Source of the DNA: CAZXCQ01 sp964639275
GTDB taxonomy: Bacteria; Desulfobacterota; DSM-4660; Desulfatiglandales; Desulfatiglandaceae
DNA: 12,533 nucleotides
NCBI GenBank assembly: GCA_964639275.1
Contig: CAZXCQ010000189.1
Span: forward strand, 1 to 12,533
Reading direction: 5' to 3'
This document shows, piece after piece, positions 1 to 7,123 of the stretch (positions within the stretch are counted from its first letter, which is position 1; every line of letters starts with the position of its first letter). The notes under the pieces were generated by a model. It saw nothing but the letters and a program-made list of their open reading frames with translations, was not told the DNA's origin and made no database searches. The translations under genes were made by a program, and so were the position numbers.

Positions 1-11
1 ACAGGGGGAAA

Positions 12-60
12 GGTGTGGCATGGGGGTCTTTTTTTCTTCCACATGCCCCCATGCCTCACC
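12..60. repeat. Imperfect inverted repeat upstream of the acyl-CoA synthetase
   Basis: The arms at 12-26 and 46-60 pair over 14 of 15 positions: 4 bp, one T-T mismatch at 16/56, then a 10-bp block GGCATGGGGG/CCCCCATGCC. The loop of about 19 nt contains a run of seven T. A T-run inside the loop rather than after the stem is not the usual intrinsic-terminator layout. It could be a transcript-processing hairpin between an upstream operon gene and the synthetase, or a dispersed palindromic repeat. The pairing is seen directly; the role is not known. Confidence 0.6.
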
Positions 61-117
61 ACAATCGATTTATCCCCGGGTTTTTGAGAAGTTACAACAT
101 AACGATAAGGATGAGAT

Positions 118-1827
118 ATGGATGCCAAAGAGGCCTATATGGCCAAACCATGGATCAAGTACTACCCTAAGGGCGTACCCGAAGAGGTGGAAGTCCCGGA
201 GATCTCGGTAACCGAGGCCTTTGATCAAATGGCCGATAAGTACGCCAACAAGACCGCTCTGATCTTCTACGGCAAGAAAATAGGCTATGACAAACTGAGG
301 GAGCTAACCGATCGATTTGCAGCCGCCCTGGCTGACCTGGGCGTGCGCAAGGGGGATACGGTGGCCCTGTACCTGTTGAACTGCCCCCAATACGTAATCG
401 CCTATTTCGGTTCACTAAAGGCCGGGGCAAAGGTGACGCCCATCAGCCCGGTGTATACCAGCAAGGAGGTAAAACATCAGATCGAAGACAGCCAGGCCAG
501 GACAATCATCTGTGAAGATATCCTGTACGATAATGTGGAAAAGGCCGGTGTTGAACTGGACAACGTCATCCTGACCAGTATCGGCGACTACCTGCCCAGG
601 CTCAAAAAGGTGTTTGGAAAGGGCGCCCTGTCAAAGGCCTATAGCGGAATGGAGGTCCCCTCCCCTGAATACATCGAAAAGGCCGGGCTTTATCTATTTC
701 AAAACCTGATCAAGAAATACCCCCCCAGCCCCCCGGATGTCAGGATCAATCCAAAAGAGGATATCGCGGCCCTGCCTTACACCGGCGGAACCACCGGGCT
801 CCCCAAGGCAGCCATTTTGACCCATTACAATATGGTCTCGCTCCAGACCCAGACCGTTTCATTCTGGCCCATATTTGAGGAGGGAAAGGAGACGGTCATC
901 GCCTTTTTGCCCTTTTTTCACATCTATGGCCAGGTGGTTGTCATGTTCAACGGACTGGTTCAGGGCTCCACGATCGTCCTCTTCACCACACCTGACATAG
1001 ACGATATCCTTACCGCAATGGAGCGCTATCAGGCCTCTGCCTTTTACGGTGTACCCACCCTCTTTGAATATCTCAAGGAATATGAAAAAACAGACCGGGT
1101 CAACTGGAAGCGCCTCAAGCTGATCGCCTGCGGCGCCGACACCCTCCACGAGTCGACCATTGAGGAGTGGGAACGAAGGACCGGAGCCAAGATCCTGGAA
1201 GGCTACGGCATGACCGAGACCACCGCCGTGAGTCACAGCACCCCCTATGATAGACCAAAGAGCGGTTCGTTTGGCGTCCCCCTCCCCGGTATGGATGCCG
1301 CCATAATCGATGTGGAAGGGACGGAATATGTGCCTGTGGGCGAGGTTGGCGAACTGATCCTCAGCGGTCCCAACATCATGCAGGGATACTGGCGCAGACC
1401 AGAGGGGACCCAGGAGGCCATCATAGATCTGGACGGAAAAAAATGGCTCAGGACCGGGGACCTGGTCAGGATGGATGAAGAGGGCTATTTCCACTTTTTT
1501 GATCGCAAGCGCGATCTGATCAAGTACAAGGGCTATTCCGTCTTTGCAAGACACGTGGAGGAGGTCCTCTATAAACACCCCCAGATCAAGGCCGCGGGCG
1601 TGGTTGGGGTCCCTGACCCTGCGGTGGGTCAGCTGATCAAGGCCTATGTGGTGCTCCAGAGCGAGGCAAGGGGGAAGATCTCCGAGGAGGAGATCATGGA
1701 ATTCTGCCGTCAGAACCTGGCCCACTACAAGGTCCCCAAGATCATCGAATTCCGTGGAGAACTCCCCAAGACCGACGTGGGTAAGGTCTCCCGCAGGGAA
1801 CTCAGGGAAGAATCGGAGGGAGGGTAA
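118..1827 (+). CDS. AMP-forming long-chain fatty acid/carboxylate-CoA ligase
   Basis: This 569-residue cytoplasmic enzyme of the ANL superfamily activates a carboxylic acid with ATP and joins it to CoA. Visible motifs are the phosphate-binding loop YTGGTTGLPK (residues 221-230), the adenylate-contacting GYGMTETT (362-369), the ATP-ribose aspartate in RTGDL (Asp448), the hinge region FDRKRDLIKYKGY, and the C-terminal catalytic lysine in KTDVGKVSRR (Lys556). Length is normal for the family. The ATG at 118 is preceded by AAGGATGAG at suitable spacing; an ATG seven codons downstream at 139 is possible. The stop is 1 nt from the following ATPase gene, so it sits within a Liv-type ABC operon. That context suggests it activates the transported acid, perhaps a fatty, branched-chain or aromatic acid. 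The family is certain; the substrate cannot be read from the sequence. The usual segment after KGYSVF is altered to ARHVEEVL here. Confidence 0.95.
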   Translation: MDAKEAYMAKPWIKYYPKGVPEEVEVPEISVTEAFDQMADKYANKTALIFYGKKIGYDKLRELTDRFAAALADLGVRKGDTVALYLLNCPQYVIAYFGSLKAGAKVTPISPVYTSKEVKHQIEDSQARTIICEDILYDNVEKAGVELDNVILTSIGDYLPRLKKVFGKGALSKAYSGMEVPSPEYIEKAGLYLFQNLIKKYPPSPPDVRINPKEDIAALPYTGGTTGLPKAAILTHYNMVSLQTQTVSFWPIFEEGKETVIAFLPFFHIYGQVVVMFNGLVQGSTIVLFTTPDIDDILTAMERYQASAFYGVPTLFEYLKEYEKTDRVNWKRLKLIACGADTLHESTIEEWERRTGAKILEGYGMTETTAVSHSTPYDRPKSGSFGVPLPGMDAAIIDVEGTEYVPVGEVGELILSGPNIMQGYWRRPEGTQEAIIDLDGKKWLRTGDLVRMDEEGYFHFFDRKRDLIKYKGYSVFARHVEEVLYKHPQIKAAGVVGVPDPAVGQLIKAYVVLQSEARGKISEEEIMEFCRQNLAHYKVPKIIEFRGELPKTDVGKVSRRELREESEGG

Positions 1828-1828
1828 C

Positions 1829-2596
1829 ATGGGCCAGGCCTTCCTGGAGATAAAGGGCCTGAACAAGGATTTCGGGGGGCTGAGGGCCGTCAATAATGTC
1901 GGCTTTACCATGGCGCGGGATGAGATGGTGGGTCTGATCGGTCCCAATGGGGCCGGCAAGACCACCATCTTGCGGTTGATTACCGCTATCTTAAAACCCG
2001 ACTCGGGTCTCATCCGCTTTAGAGGCAAAGACATTGTCGGGCACAAGACCTGGGATATCGTAAACATGGGCATTGCCTGTACCTTCCAGAACATGAGACC
2101 CTTTCGGAGGCTGCCCATCATTGCCAATGTGATGGTCTCCTGCCTCTCCCCAAGGGCCATGAAGAGGGGGGAGTGGGTCAAAAAGGTGGAGGCCAAGGCC
2201 ATGGATGCCCTGGAGTTTGCCGGCATCTCTGACATGGCACTCGAAAAGGCATCCACCCTCTCGCAGGGGGATCTCAAACGACTGGAGGTTGCCCGGGCCG
2301 TTGCCACCGACCCGGAATTGCTGTTGCTTGACGAGCCCTTCGGGGGGCTGAGTCCTGCCGAAACCGAACTTATGGCAAAATCTATCCAGAGACTCCACAA
2401 AGGGGGGCGCTTTGGTCGATTACACAGCGAAGGACCGGCCATGATCATCGTAGAACATAAGCTTCAACAGCTGATGAAGATTGTGGATCGAATCATCGTC
2501 CTCAATTTCGGGACCATTCTCGCGGACGGCCCTCCCGGGGAAGTCGTAAAAAATCGTGAAGTCATCGAGGCGTATCTCGGCGAGGGAGGGATCTGA
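1829..2596 (+). CDS. livG: Branched-chain-type ABC transporter ATPase, LivG-like
   Basis: This 255-residue ATP-binding subunit of a HAAT/Liv family importer would sit on the cytoplasmic face of the permeases and power uptake. It has Walker A GPNGAGKTT (38-46), Q-loop Gln87 in TFQNMRPF, ABC signature region LSQGDLKRLEVARA (144-157), Walker B LLLLDEP (164-170), and H-loop His210 in IIVEHK. The signature reads LSQGD instead of LSGGQ, a change compatible with LivG relatives. A short extra segment, about residues 191-203 and rich in Gly, Arg and His, lies before the H-loop strand. The ATG at 1829 is the best start: it follows the synthetase stop by 1 nt and has GGAGGGAGGG upstream; longer in-frame extensions only overlap the synthetase. 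It pairs with the LivF-like gene 2 nt downstream. The substrate may not be an amino acid, given the neighbouring CoA ligase. Confidence 0.93.
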   Translation: MGQAFLEIKGLNKDFGGLRAVNNVGFTMARDEMVGLIGPNGAGKTTILRLITAILKPDSGLIRFRGKDIVGHKTWDIVNMGIACTFQNMRPFRRLPIIANVMVSCLSPRAMKRGEWVKKVEAKAMDALEFAGISDMALEKASTLSQGDLKRLEVARAVATDPELLLLDEPFGGLSPAETELMAKSIQRLHKGGRFGRLHSEGPAMIIVEHKLQQLMKIVDRIIVLNFGTILADGPPGEVVKNREVIEAYLGEGGI

Positions 2597-2598
2597 GG

Positions 2599-3348
2599 TT
2601 GCTGCTGGAAATTGCCAATCTGACGGTCTGCTATGACAAGGCCCTGCTCCTCAATGACCTGACCCTGGGGGTTGATACCGGGGAGATGGTCAGCCTGGTG
2701 GGCCCCAACGGGGCAGGCAAATCCACATTGTTGAGGGCAATTACCGGACTGGTCGCCTGGGAAAGGGAGATCACGAGGCGATCCGCCGGAGAGGACATCA
2801 CGATCAAAGGAACCGTGACCTTTGATGGAGAAAGGATTGACCGGATACCCGCCCATGAGATAGTCAAGAGAGGCCTGATTCACTGCCCGGAAAGGAGAAG
2901 GCCATTCCGCGAGATGACGGTTTTTCATAATCTTCAGGCAGGGGCGTATCTCATCAAGGACAAAAACAGGACGCACGAGAACCTGAGACAGGTCTATGAG
3001 CTTTTTCCGGTTCTGGAAGAGCGGTCCCGGCAGATATCAGGGACCCTTTCGGGCGGTGAGCAACAGATGCTGGCAATCGGCAGGGCATTGATGTCCGAAC
3101 CCAAACTGCTGTGTATTGATGAGCCATCTACCGGCCTGGCACCTATTTCAAGGGCAGAGGTATTTGACAAGATCGGACAGATCTCCGATTTTGGGATCAC
3201 CGTCCTGCTCGTCGAGCAGGAGGTGAGCACCGTCTTTAAGATGGCCACCCGCAATTATGTCCTCTCTTCGGGAAAGATCATTGCCGAGGGTACGGGTGAT
3301 CAGCTCCTCCAGGACGAGGTCATCCGCAAGACCTACCTGGGACTATAA
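2599..3348 (+). CDS. livF: Branched-chain-type ABC transporter ATPase, LivF-like (TTG start)
   Basis: This 249-residue second ATPase of the same importer has Walker A GPNGAGKST (35-43), signature LSGGEQQ (150-156), Walker B LLCIDEP (170-176), and a D-loop/switch region ending LLVEQE. In that region a Gln replaces the H-loop His, as is normal for LivF proteins. Compared with the usual LivF there is a longer charged loop after Walker A (about residues 53-70, AWEREITRRSAGEDITIK), which lengthens the first lobe. No ATG fits the N-terminus. The TTG at 2599 begins 2 nt after the livG stop and is preceded by GGAGGG at 2585-2590, so I take it as the start. It is the last gene of the visible transport operon: the next gene is about 200 nt away, behind a palindromic repeat. 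Confidence 0.93.
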   Translation: MLLEIANLTVCYDKALLLNDLTLGVDTGEMVSLVGPNGAGKSTLLRAITGLVAWEREITRRSAGEDITIKGTVTFDGERIDRIPAHEIVKRGLIHCPERRRPFREMTVFHNLQAGAYLIKDKNRTHENLRQVYELFPVLEERSRQISGTLSGGEQQMLAIGRALMSEPKLLCIDEPSTGLAPISRAEVFDKIGQISDFGITVLLVEQEVSTVFKMATRNYVLSSGKIIAEGTGDQLLQDEVIRKTYLGL

Positions 3349-3460
3349 AACCCCCGCTTATGTTGGAAATAGTTGTAACGCTTTGGCCCTTTTGAAACCT
3401 GTGCCAGACTTGATCCGGCAAATGATTTCCAGGTGTCTTGTAAGTGCCTGAGAGAATTGG

Positions 3461-3502
3461 ATTCCCGCGAGGCCTGTCCCCGTGAAAACGGGGAGCGGGA
3501 AT
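3461..3502. repeat. Nested palindromic intergenic repeat
   Basis: The outer arms ATTCCCGC (3461-3468) and GCGGGAAT (3495-3502) enclose a second perfect stem, CCCCGT (3478-3483) and ACGGGG (3488-3493), with a GAAA tetraloop. The strand between the stems is 9 nt on the left and 1 nt on the right. The ATTCCCGC/GCGGGAAT arms resemble abundant dispersed repeats of proteobacterial genomes, including Neisseria dRS3-like and deltaproteobacterial elements. It lies between livF and the methyltransferase gene and has no T-tract, so it is more likely a dispersed repeat or RNA-stabilising hairpin than a canonical terminator. Confidence 0.7.
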
Positions 3503-3551
3503 GCAGTAAGGTATAATACTGGCAGCGTTATGTCACTAAAGGACCAACATC

Positions 3552-4187
3552 GTGTCACAAGCGAACACACAAAGGATTCAGATTCGGGCATATGGGATAA
3601 AGGTCTTGCTCTCGCGTCATCCTAGGGTGCGGAGGCTCAAACGCCTCCATTTCCCGTCCAGCCACGGCAACAAGTTCTGGGCTTCGAGCTGGCTCTTGAT
3701 GGATTTTTTCCACAGTAGAGGACTGCATCAGGGGTCCAGGGTCATCGATGTGGGATGCGGTTGGGGGCTTGCCGGCATATATTGTGCGAAGAAACACCAT
3801 GCCGTGGTAACTGCCGTTGACGCCGACCCCGAGGTCTTCCCATTCCTCCGCCTCCACGCCGAGGTCAACGGGGTTCAGGTCACCACCATAAAGAGGGCCT
3901 TTGGGGGTCTGACACGCCCAGACCTGAGCGACTTTGATGTCTTGATCGGAGCGGATATCTGTTTTTGGGAGACATTGACTTACTCGCTAAAAAGGCTCAT
4001 CAACCGCGCCCTGACATCAGGCGTAAAATTGGCACTCATAGCTGATCCGGGGAGATCACCCTTTGATGAGCTTTCAGCCTATTTTGTCAAAAGGCGGGGG
4101 GGAGAGATATTGGACTGGACCGTTCAACGCCCCCGACACATCCGGGGCAGGATTCTTAAGATAGGCTCCCTTGAAGGGAGGGGGTAG
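3552..4187 (+). CDS. Class I SAM-dependent methyltransferase (lysine/nicotinamide N-methyltransferase-like)
   Basis: This 211-residue soluble protein has a Rossmann methyltransferase core: SAM-binding motif I VIDVGCGWGLAGI (64-76), motif II acidic residues in AVDADPE (88-94), and a GADICFWETL segment (133-142) at the post-II position. Upstream lies KFWASSWLLMDFF (41-53), typical of the group with FAM86/METTL20-like protein-lysine methyltransferases and COG3897 proteins. The segment LIADPGRSPF (162-171) also fits COG3897-type enzymes. The start is GTG at 3552, with AAAGGA about 8 nt upstream; no ATG is available. It stands alone behind the palindromic repeat and need not belong to the transport operon. 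An ETF-beta lysine methyltransferase role is possible beside a fatty-acid activation gene, but that is inference. The fold call is firm; the substrate is unknown. Confidence 0.85.
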   Translation: MSQANTQRIQIRAYGIKVLLSRHPRVRRLKRLHFPSSHGNKFWASSWLLMDFFHSRGLHQGSRVIDVGCGWGLAGIYCAKKHHAVVTAVDADPEVFPFLRLHAEVNGVQVTTIKRAFGGLTRPDLSDFDVLIGADICFWETLTYSLKRLINRALTSGVKLALIADPGRSPFDELSAYFVKRRGGEILDWTVQRPRHIRGRILKIGSLEGRG

Positions 4188-4347
4188 GCGTCACACAGCC
4201 ATAACTCCTTGAAATGACCAGACCGGGAGGCCCGGCCTCCGGCCCGAGTGGGTCTACGCCCCGGAGGGAACTGAAGAAAAGCTCTCATCCTCGCAGCCCG
4301 TTATGTTAGGTAAGCAGAACTTGTAACAAACCGGTAATGCTCCGCTC
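4188..4347. other. Convergent intergenic region with a GC-rich inverted repeat
   Basis: This spacer lies between the 3' ends of the methyltransferase (+) and the HD-domain gene (-). It contains GGAGGC (4226-4231) and GCCTCC (4235-4240) separated by CCG, framed more widely by AGACC (4220-4224) and GGTCT (4251-4255). This could fold on either strand and serve both converging genes, but no T-tract follows it in either direction. I see no ORF or RNA gene here. Confidence 0.4.
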
Positions 4348-5100
4348 TTACTTGTCTTGATAGACCCTATTGAGTTCGTGATACACCCTTTTGCCAATTT
4401 CAAGACCCCGGCATATAAAGTCGGGGCCATATTGCTGCCCGGTAGGGGTTCGAAAGGTTCCCGTGATCTTTTCTATCCCCCGCATCCCCCGGTTAAAACG
4501 TTTCAGGAGTAAAGAAATCGGCACCTTCCTGGGGGCCACCATCATCCAGACCGTTTCGGTAAAATTGTCCGGCCCCCACCGGAACTTATCGGCATCATAG
4601 AGGGCATCTGATATGACCTGGAGAGAAGGATCATCGAGCGGCCGGGCAGGCTTGAATGCCTCGTGGTTTTGTATGGCCTCCACGATCCCCAGACGTTCTC
4701 TTTCATTCAGATCAAATGCCCTCAGTATCCTGCCGGCCTCCTCACCGCCTCTCTGGGCGTGGTCGGGTTCTTCCCTTTTTATGTCGTGAAAAAGACCGGC
4801 CAGGTGGGCAAGAAGAACCATCCTGCCGACGGCTTCCTCGATGGCCATCCCCCTTGTCTCTATTATCACAATGGCGCCTGCCTCTGCCGCCACCTTGAGC
4901 ACATGAGATAGCCCGTGTCCAAAGCGATCCGCACGTTCCTCAATGATCTCGAGACCCCTCTTAACCATCGGGTTGCCCTTGAAAAGCCTGTGCGATGTGT
5001 GTATCTCCTCCTTCTTATCAAGATAGAAGCGCGGGGGCTCCACCTCGGAAGCGATACGCTCGGAGACCCTCTTGGCCTCCAGATATTCTCCTTCCAGCAA
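4348..5100 (-). CDS. HD-domain phosphohydrolase-like protein (TTG start)
   Basis: This 250-residue soluble protein has the metal-binding HD signature: His62/His66 in GHGLSHV, the His-Asp pair in LFHDI (His105-Asp106), His146 in IQNHEAF, and Asp169/Asp171 in LYDADKF. These are the metal ligands expected of HD-superfamily phosphohydrolases, which act on nucleotides, cyclic nucleotides or other phosphate esters. A region after the core (about 172-230) is likely helical and carries no other motif I recognise. No ATG fits. The TTG at 5100-5098 is preceded by AGGAGAGG (5111-5104 on this strand) at good spacing and is my chosen start. The gene is monocistronic as far as visible: its upstream region runs into the assembly gap, so its promoter and any upstream partner may be missing. 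The substrate cannot be inferred. Confidence 0.85.
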   Translation of the reverse strand: MLEGEYLEAKRVSERIASEVEPPRFYLDKKEEIHTSHRLFKGNPMVKRGLEIIEERADRFGHGLSHVLKVAAEAGAIVIIETRGMAIEEAVGRMVLLAHLAGLFHDIKREEPDHAQRGGEEAGRILRAFDLNERERLGIVEAIQNHEAFKPARPLDDPSLQVISDALYDADKFRWGPDNFTETVWMMVAPRKVPISLLLKRFNRGMRGIEKITGTFRTPTGQQYGPDFICRGLEIGKRVYHELNRVYQDK

Positions 5101-5103
5101 GTG

Positions 5104-5111
5104 CCTCTCCT
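5104..5111 (-). promoter_or_regulatory. Ribosome binding site supporting the TTG start of the HD gene
   Basis: On the minus strand this reads AGGAGAGG, three bases upstream of the TTG codon (about 6 nt from the GGAG core). It is the main support for a non-ATG start at 5100, because no in-frame ATG or GTG lies nearby with a comparable site. Confidence 0.65.
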
Positions 5112-5138
5112 TTCAAACCCTTTTTCTGAGACCCAAAA

Positions 5139-5238
5139 NNNNNNNNNNNNNNNNNNNNNNNNNNNNNNNNNNNNNNNNNNNNNNNNNNNNNNNNNNNNNN
5201 NNNNNNNNNNNNNNNNNNNNNNNNNNNNNNNNNNNNNN
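5139..5238. other. Assembly gap of 100 N
   Basis: The run is exactly 100 N, the conventional length for a scaffold gap of unknown size. The two flanking genes diverge from it, so it hides the HD gene's promoter and the ribosome binding site and promoter of the exported-protein gene. It may also hide whole genes. Order and distance across it are not established by the sequence. Confidence 0.98.
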
Positions 5239-5241
5239 GTT

Positions 5242-6222
5242 ATGGAAAAGCACAAATTGAACTCTGGATCTTGGCTGATCTCACTGTTGGTCGCGTTGTT
5301 ATTGGTTTTTGCCTCCCCCATAGGGAAAGGCCATGGCCGTGATGTCGATCCTGCCGACAAAAATGCCTATTATGATGCACTGGCAGATACCGAGGTGGCA
5401 ACCCAGAGAGAGATATCTACCAGCCTTCTCGCGGTGGTGCCGAGGTATGACACCTTGAACGATGACAGGCTCCACGGGAGTTCGCTCAGGTGGGAGAATC
5501 CGGCCGATCCGAGCAGCTCCCGGATCCTGGTCGAAACCCTCATGGACCGGGCAGATTATGAGGCTTATTACAAAGACTACATCGGAAAGGAAGAGTATTT
5601 TCTCACAAAAAGCCTGTGGGTGACCGTTGTCCCGGAAATAAAAAATTTCTTTATCGGTAAGACGTGTCCCCCCACAAGAAAAAGAATTGTTCAACTAAAA
5701 GGACTCAATCCAGCCAGGGACTACTCAATCATGGTTGAGTTGTGGGTCAATCCCAAGTATCTCTTCAGACCCACACCAGACCCCGAGATCACAGACCACG
5801 AAGGCGAATTGTCGGTCAAGATCGCCGAGGGCAACTGGACATTTCCTTCTGATTTTAATGCATTCCTGACGCTTATCGATGAACCGCTATATCTGGACGC
5901 CACGTGGCACACTCCCGTCAAATACAAAGACTGGTTTATCAACAGCGCACAGAGCTATTACTACAGGAGCGGAGACGACGTATCGCAATGGGGTTCTCCC
6001 TGGACCCGGCTCGGGTATACCTATGACTGGGGAAACCCGGACGATCGGGTGGGCCTAAGTGAATTTATCATCTTGCTGAACGTGGAAAAGAAAGGATTGA
6101 CAGTCAAGCTCGAAAGGGCCATCGACAGTGAAAAACCAGAGGAATGGAACACCTATTTTCGGTGTGTGCCCGAAGGCACGGGTGGATCAGATGGGGGCTG
6201 TTTTATGAAGACATCGGATTAG
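5242..6222 (+). CDS. Exported protein of unknown function
   Basis: This 326-residue protein begins with a signal peptide: a charged start (MEKHK), then a hydrophobic stretch of about residues 11-26 (WLISLLVALLLVFASP). It is therefore probably secreted or periplasmic. The mature part is rich in aromatic and acidic residues and looks globular, with Tyr/Trp-rich stretches near 237-262. It has three cysteines (142, 308, 320). The last two are near the C-terminus in a Gly-rich tail and could form a disulfide. I do not recognise a family. The ATG at 5242 lies 3 nt after the N-run, so the start rests on the signal peptide; an upstream extension hidden in the gap cannot be excluded. It converges with the redox-signalling operon across about 80 nt, with no sign of functional linkage. 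Confidence 0.75.
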   Translation: MEKHKLNSGSWLISLLVALLLVFASPIGKGHGRDVDPADKNAYYDALADTEVATQREISTSLLAVVPRYDTLNDDRLHGSSLRWENPADPSSSRILVETLMDRADYEAYYKDYIGKEEYFLTKSLWVTVVPEIKNFFIGKTCPPTRKRIVQLKGLNPARDYSIMVELWVNPKYLFRPTPDPEITDHEGELSVKIAEGNWTFPSDFNAFLTLIDEPLYLDATWHTPVKYKDWFINSAQSYYYRSGDDVSQWGSPWTRLGYTYDWGNPDDRVGLSEFIILLNVEKKGLTVKLERAIDSEKPEEWNTYFRCVPEGTGGSDGGCFMKTSD

Positions 6223-6305
6223 AAACACGAGCCTTCGTCGACAAAGCCGGGGTCGATAAGACGCATCTTCTCGAAATGCCACGCCTTTTCCCTGTTCACC
6301 CCTCT

Positions 6306-6638
6306 TTATCGTCTCACTCTCTTAAAAAGATGCCCTCCAAGGCCGGGAAAATTCACTTCAATGGCATCTCCCTTCAGCCTCCCCACAATGAGACCTCCCG
6401 ATCTGGTATGAAACCATATTTCTTTCTCACGGATCTCCCACTTGAAAGACGCCATCTCCCCTCTCACTGTCCATGAACCGCTGCCATCGGCCATTAGCTC
6501 AAGGGATAGAGGAGGGGCCTCTTGATGCTTGGCCACCCCGGTCTCATATTTCCCGGCCCAATCATCGGCCCCGCGACAGGACAAAATTGACGACACAAAA
6601 ACTATCAGGGCCATTATTGTCAGCGATCGAATCACCAC
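6306..6638 (-). CDS. Small predicted lipoprotein
   Basis: This 110-residue protein has a lipoprotein signal: a hydrophobic stretch to residue 19 and the lipobox ILSC with acylated Cys21, followed by Arg, which does not suggest inner-membrane retention. The mature part of about 90 residues has alternating hydrophobic strands and a run like a small beta-barrel or lipocalin-type fold (GKYE, LELMADGSGSW, WEIREKEIWF, GRLKGDAIEVNF). I do not assign a named family. The start is GTG at 6638, with AGGGAG upstream inside the end of the MauE-like gene. Only 5 nt separate that gene's stop from this start, so it is the last gene of the six-gene operon. A role as an envelope accessory of the redox module is inferred only from position. 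Confidence 0.75.
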   Translation of the reverse strand: MVIRSLTIMALIVFVSSILSCRGADDWAGKYETGVAKHQEAPPLSLELMADGSGSWTVRGEMASFKWEIREKEIWFHTRSGGLIVGRLKGDAIEVNFPGLGGHLFKRVRR

Positions 6639-6643
6639 GAAGA

Positions 6644-7123
6644 CTATATCTCCCTGATGTCCAATGAGAACCTTTCTTCTAAGTGCAGGGCCTTATCATA
6701 AAAGAAGATATGTACGGCCATCCCCAGCCATATCAGGTCCCTCAGGAACGTCCACCAGCTTATCTTTTCACCTATTGTATGAAAACAACCGCAAGGAATG
6801 GAGGCACCTCTCATGAGATTGATCACGATGGCTATGGTAAAGACGATTAGAAGACCCCCGATGATCGTTGCGGCAGATCTGCAGCGAACACCCGCAATAA
6901 GGAGTATCCCGCAAATGAGTTCAACCCATGGAAGGACAACTGCTGCGATATTGACCGACCAGTGGGGGAGTATCTGATAGCCGGCAATAATCTCGGCAAA
7001 TTCCGAGGCATAGTTGATCTTATACATACTGGCATAAATAAAGAGCCCACCCAAATACAGTCTGAAGGCCAGGCCAAGGTAGCGGTGGGTGACTATGGTT
7101 TTAAGAAATGACACGGATTTCAT
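6644..7123 (-). CDS. MauE/DoxX-family redox-associated membrane protein
   Basis: This 159-residue integral membrane protein has about four hydrophobic segments (near residues 16-32, 56-78, 84-103 and 124-142). A conserved IPCGCF motif (Cys111, Cys113) lies between segments three and four. A CGC pair between the last two helices is typical of MauE and related DoxX-like proteins, which work with thioredoxin-fold partners in disulfide chemistry; in methylamine utilisation MauE acts with MauD. Here the CPQC thioredoxin-like protein encoded two genes upstream is the natural partner. The ATG at 7123 overlaps the preceding stop as ATGA, indicating translational coupling. The next gene, a lipoprotein, begins 5 nt after its stop. 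The family call is good; direct electron relay is inference. Confidence 0.85.
   Translation of the reverse strand: MKSVSFLKTIVTHRYLGLAFRLYLGGLFIYASMYKINYASEFAEIIAGYQILPHWSVNIAAVVLPWVELICGILLIAGVRCRSAATIIGGLLIVFTIAIVINLMRGASIPCGCFHTIGEKISWWTFLRDLIWLGMAVHIFFYDKALHLEERFSLDIREI

Noticed and set aside
20..211. 63-codon open frame at the left edge
   Set aside because: It overlaps the ligase start out of frame, crosses the inverted repeat and encodes nothing recognisable.
859..2448. 529-codon open frame on the - strand, antisense to the ligase and livG
   Set aside because: Both opposite genes have complete catalytic motifs and tight operon spacing; the antisense product shows no recognisable domain and is a codon-composition shadow.
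4915..6222. Open frame running from the HD gene region through the N-run into the exported protein
   Set aside because: It exists only because N is translated as unknown; its first part is antisense to the HD gene. The true start is the ATG at 5242 before a signal peptide.
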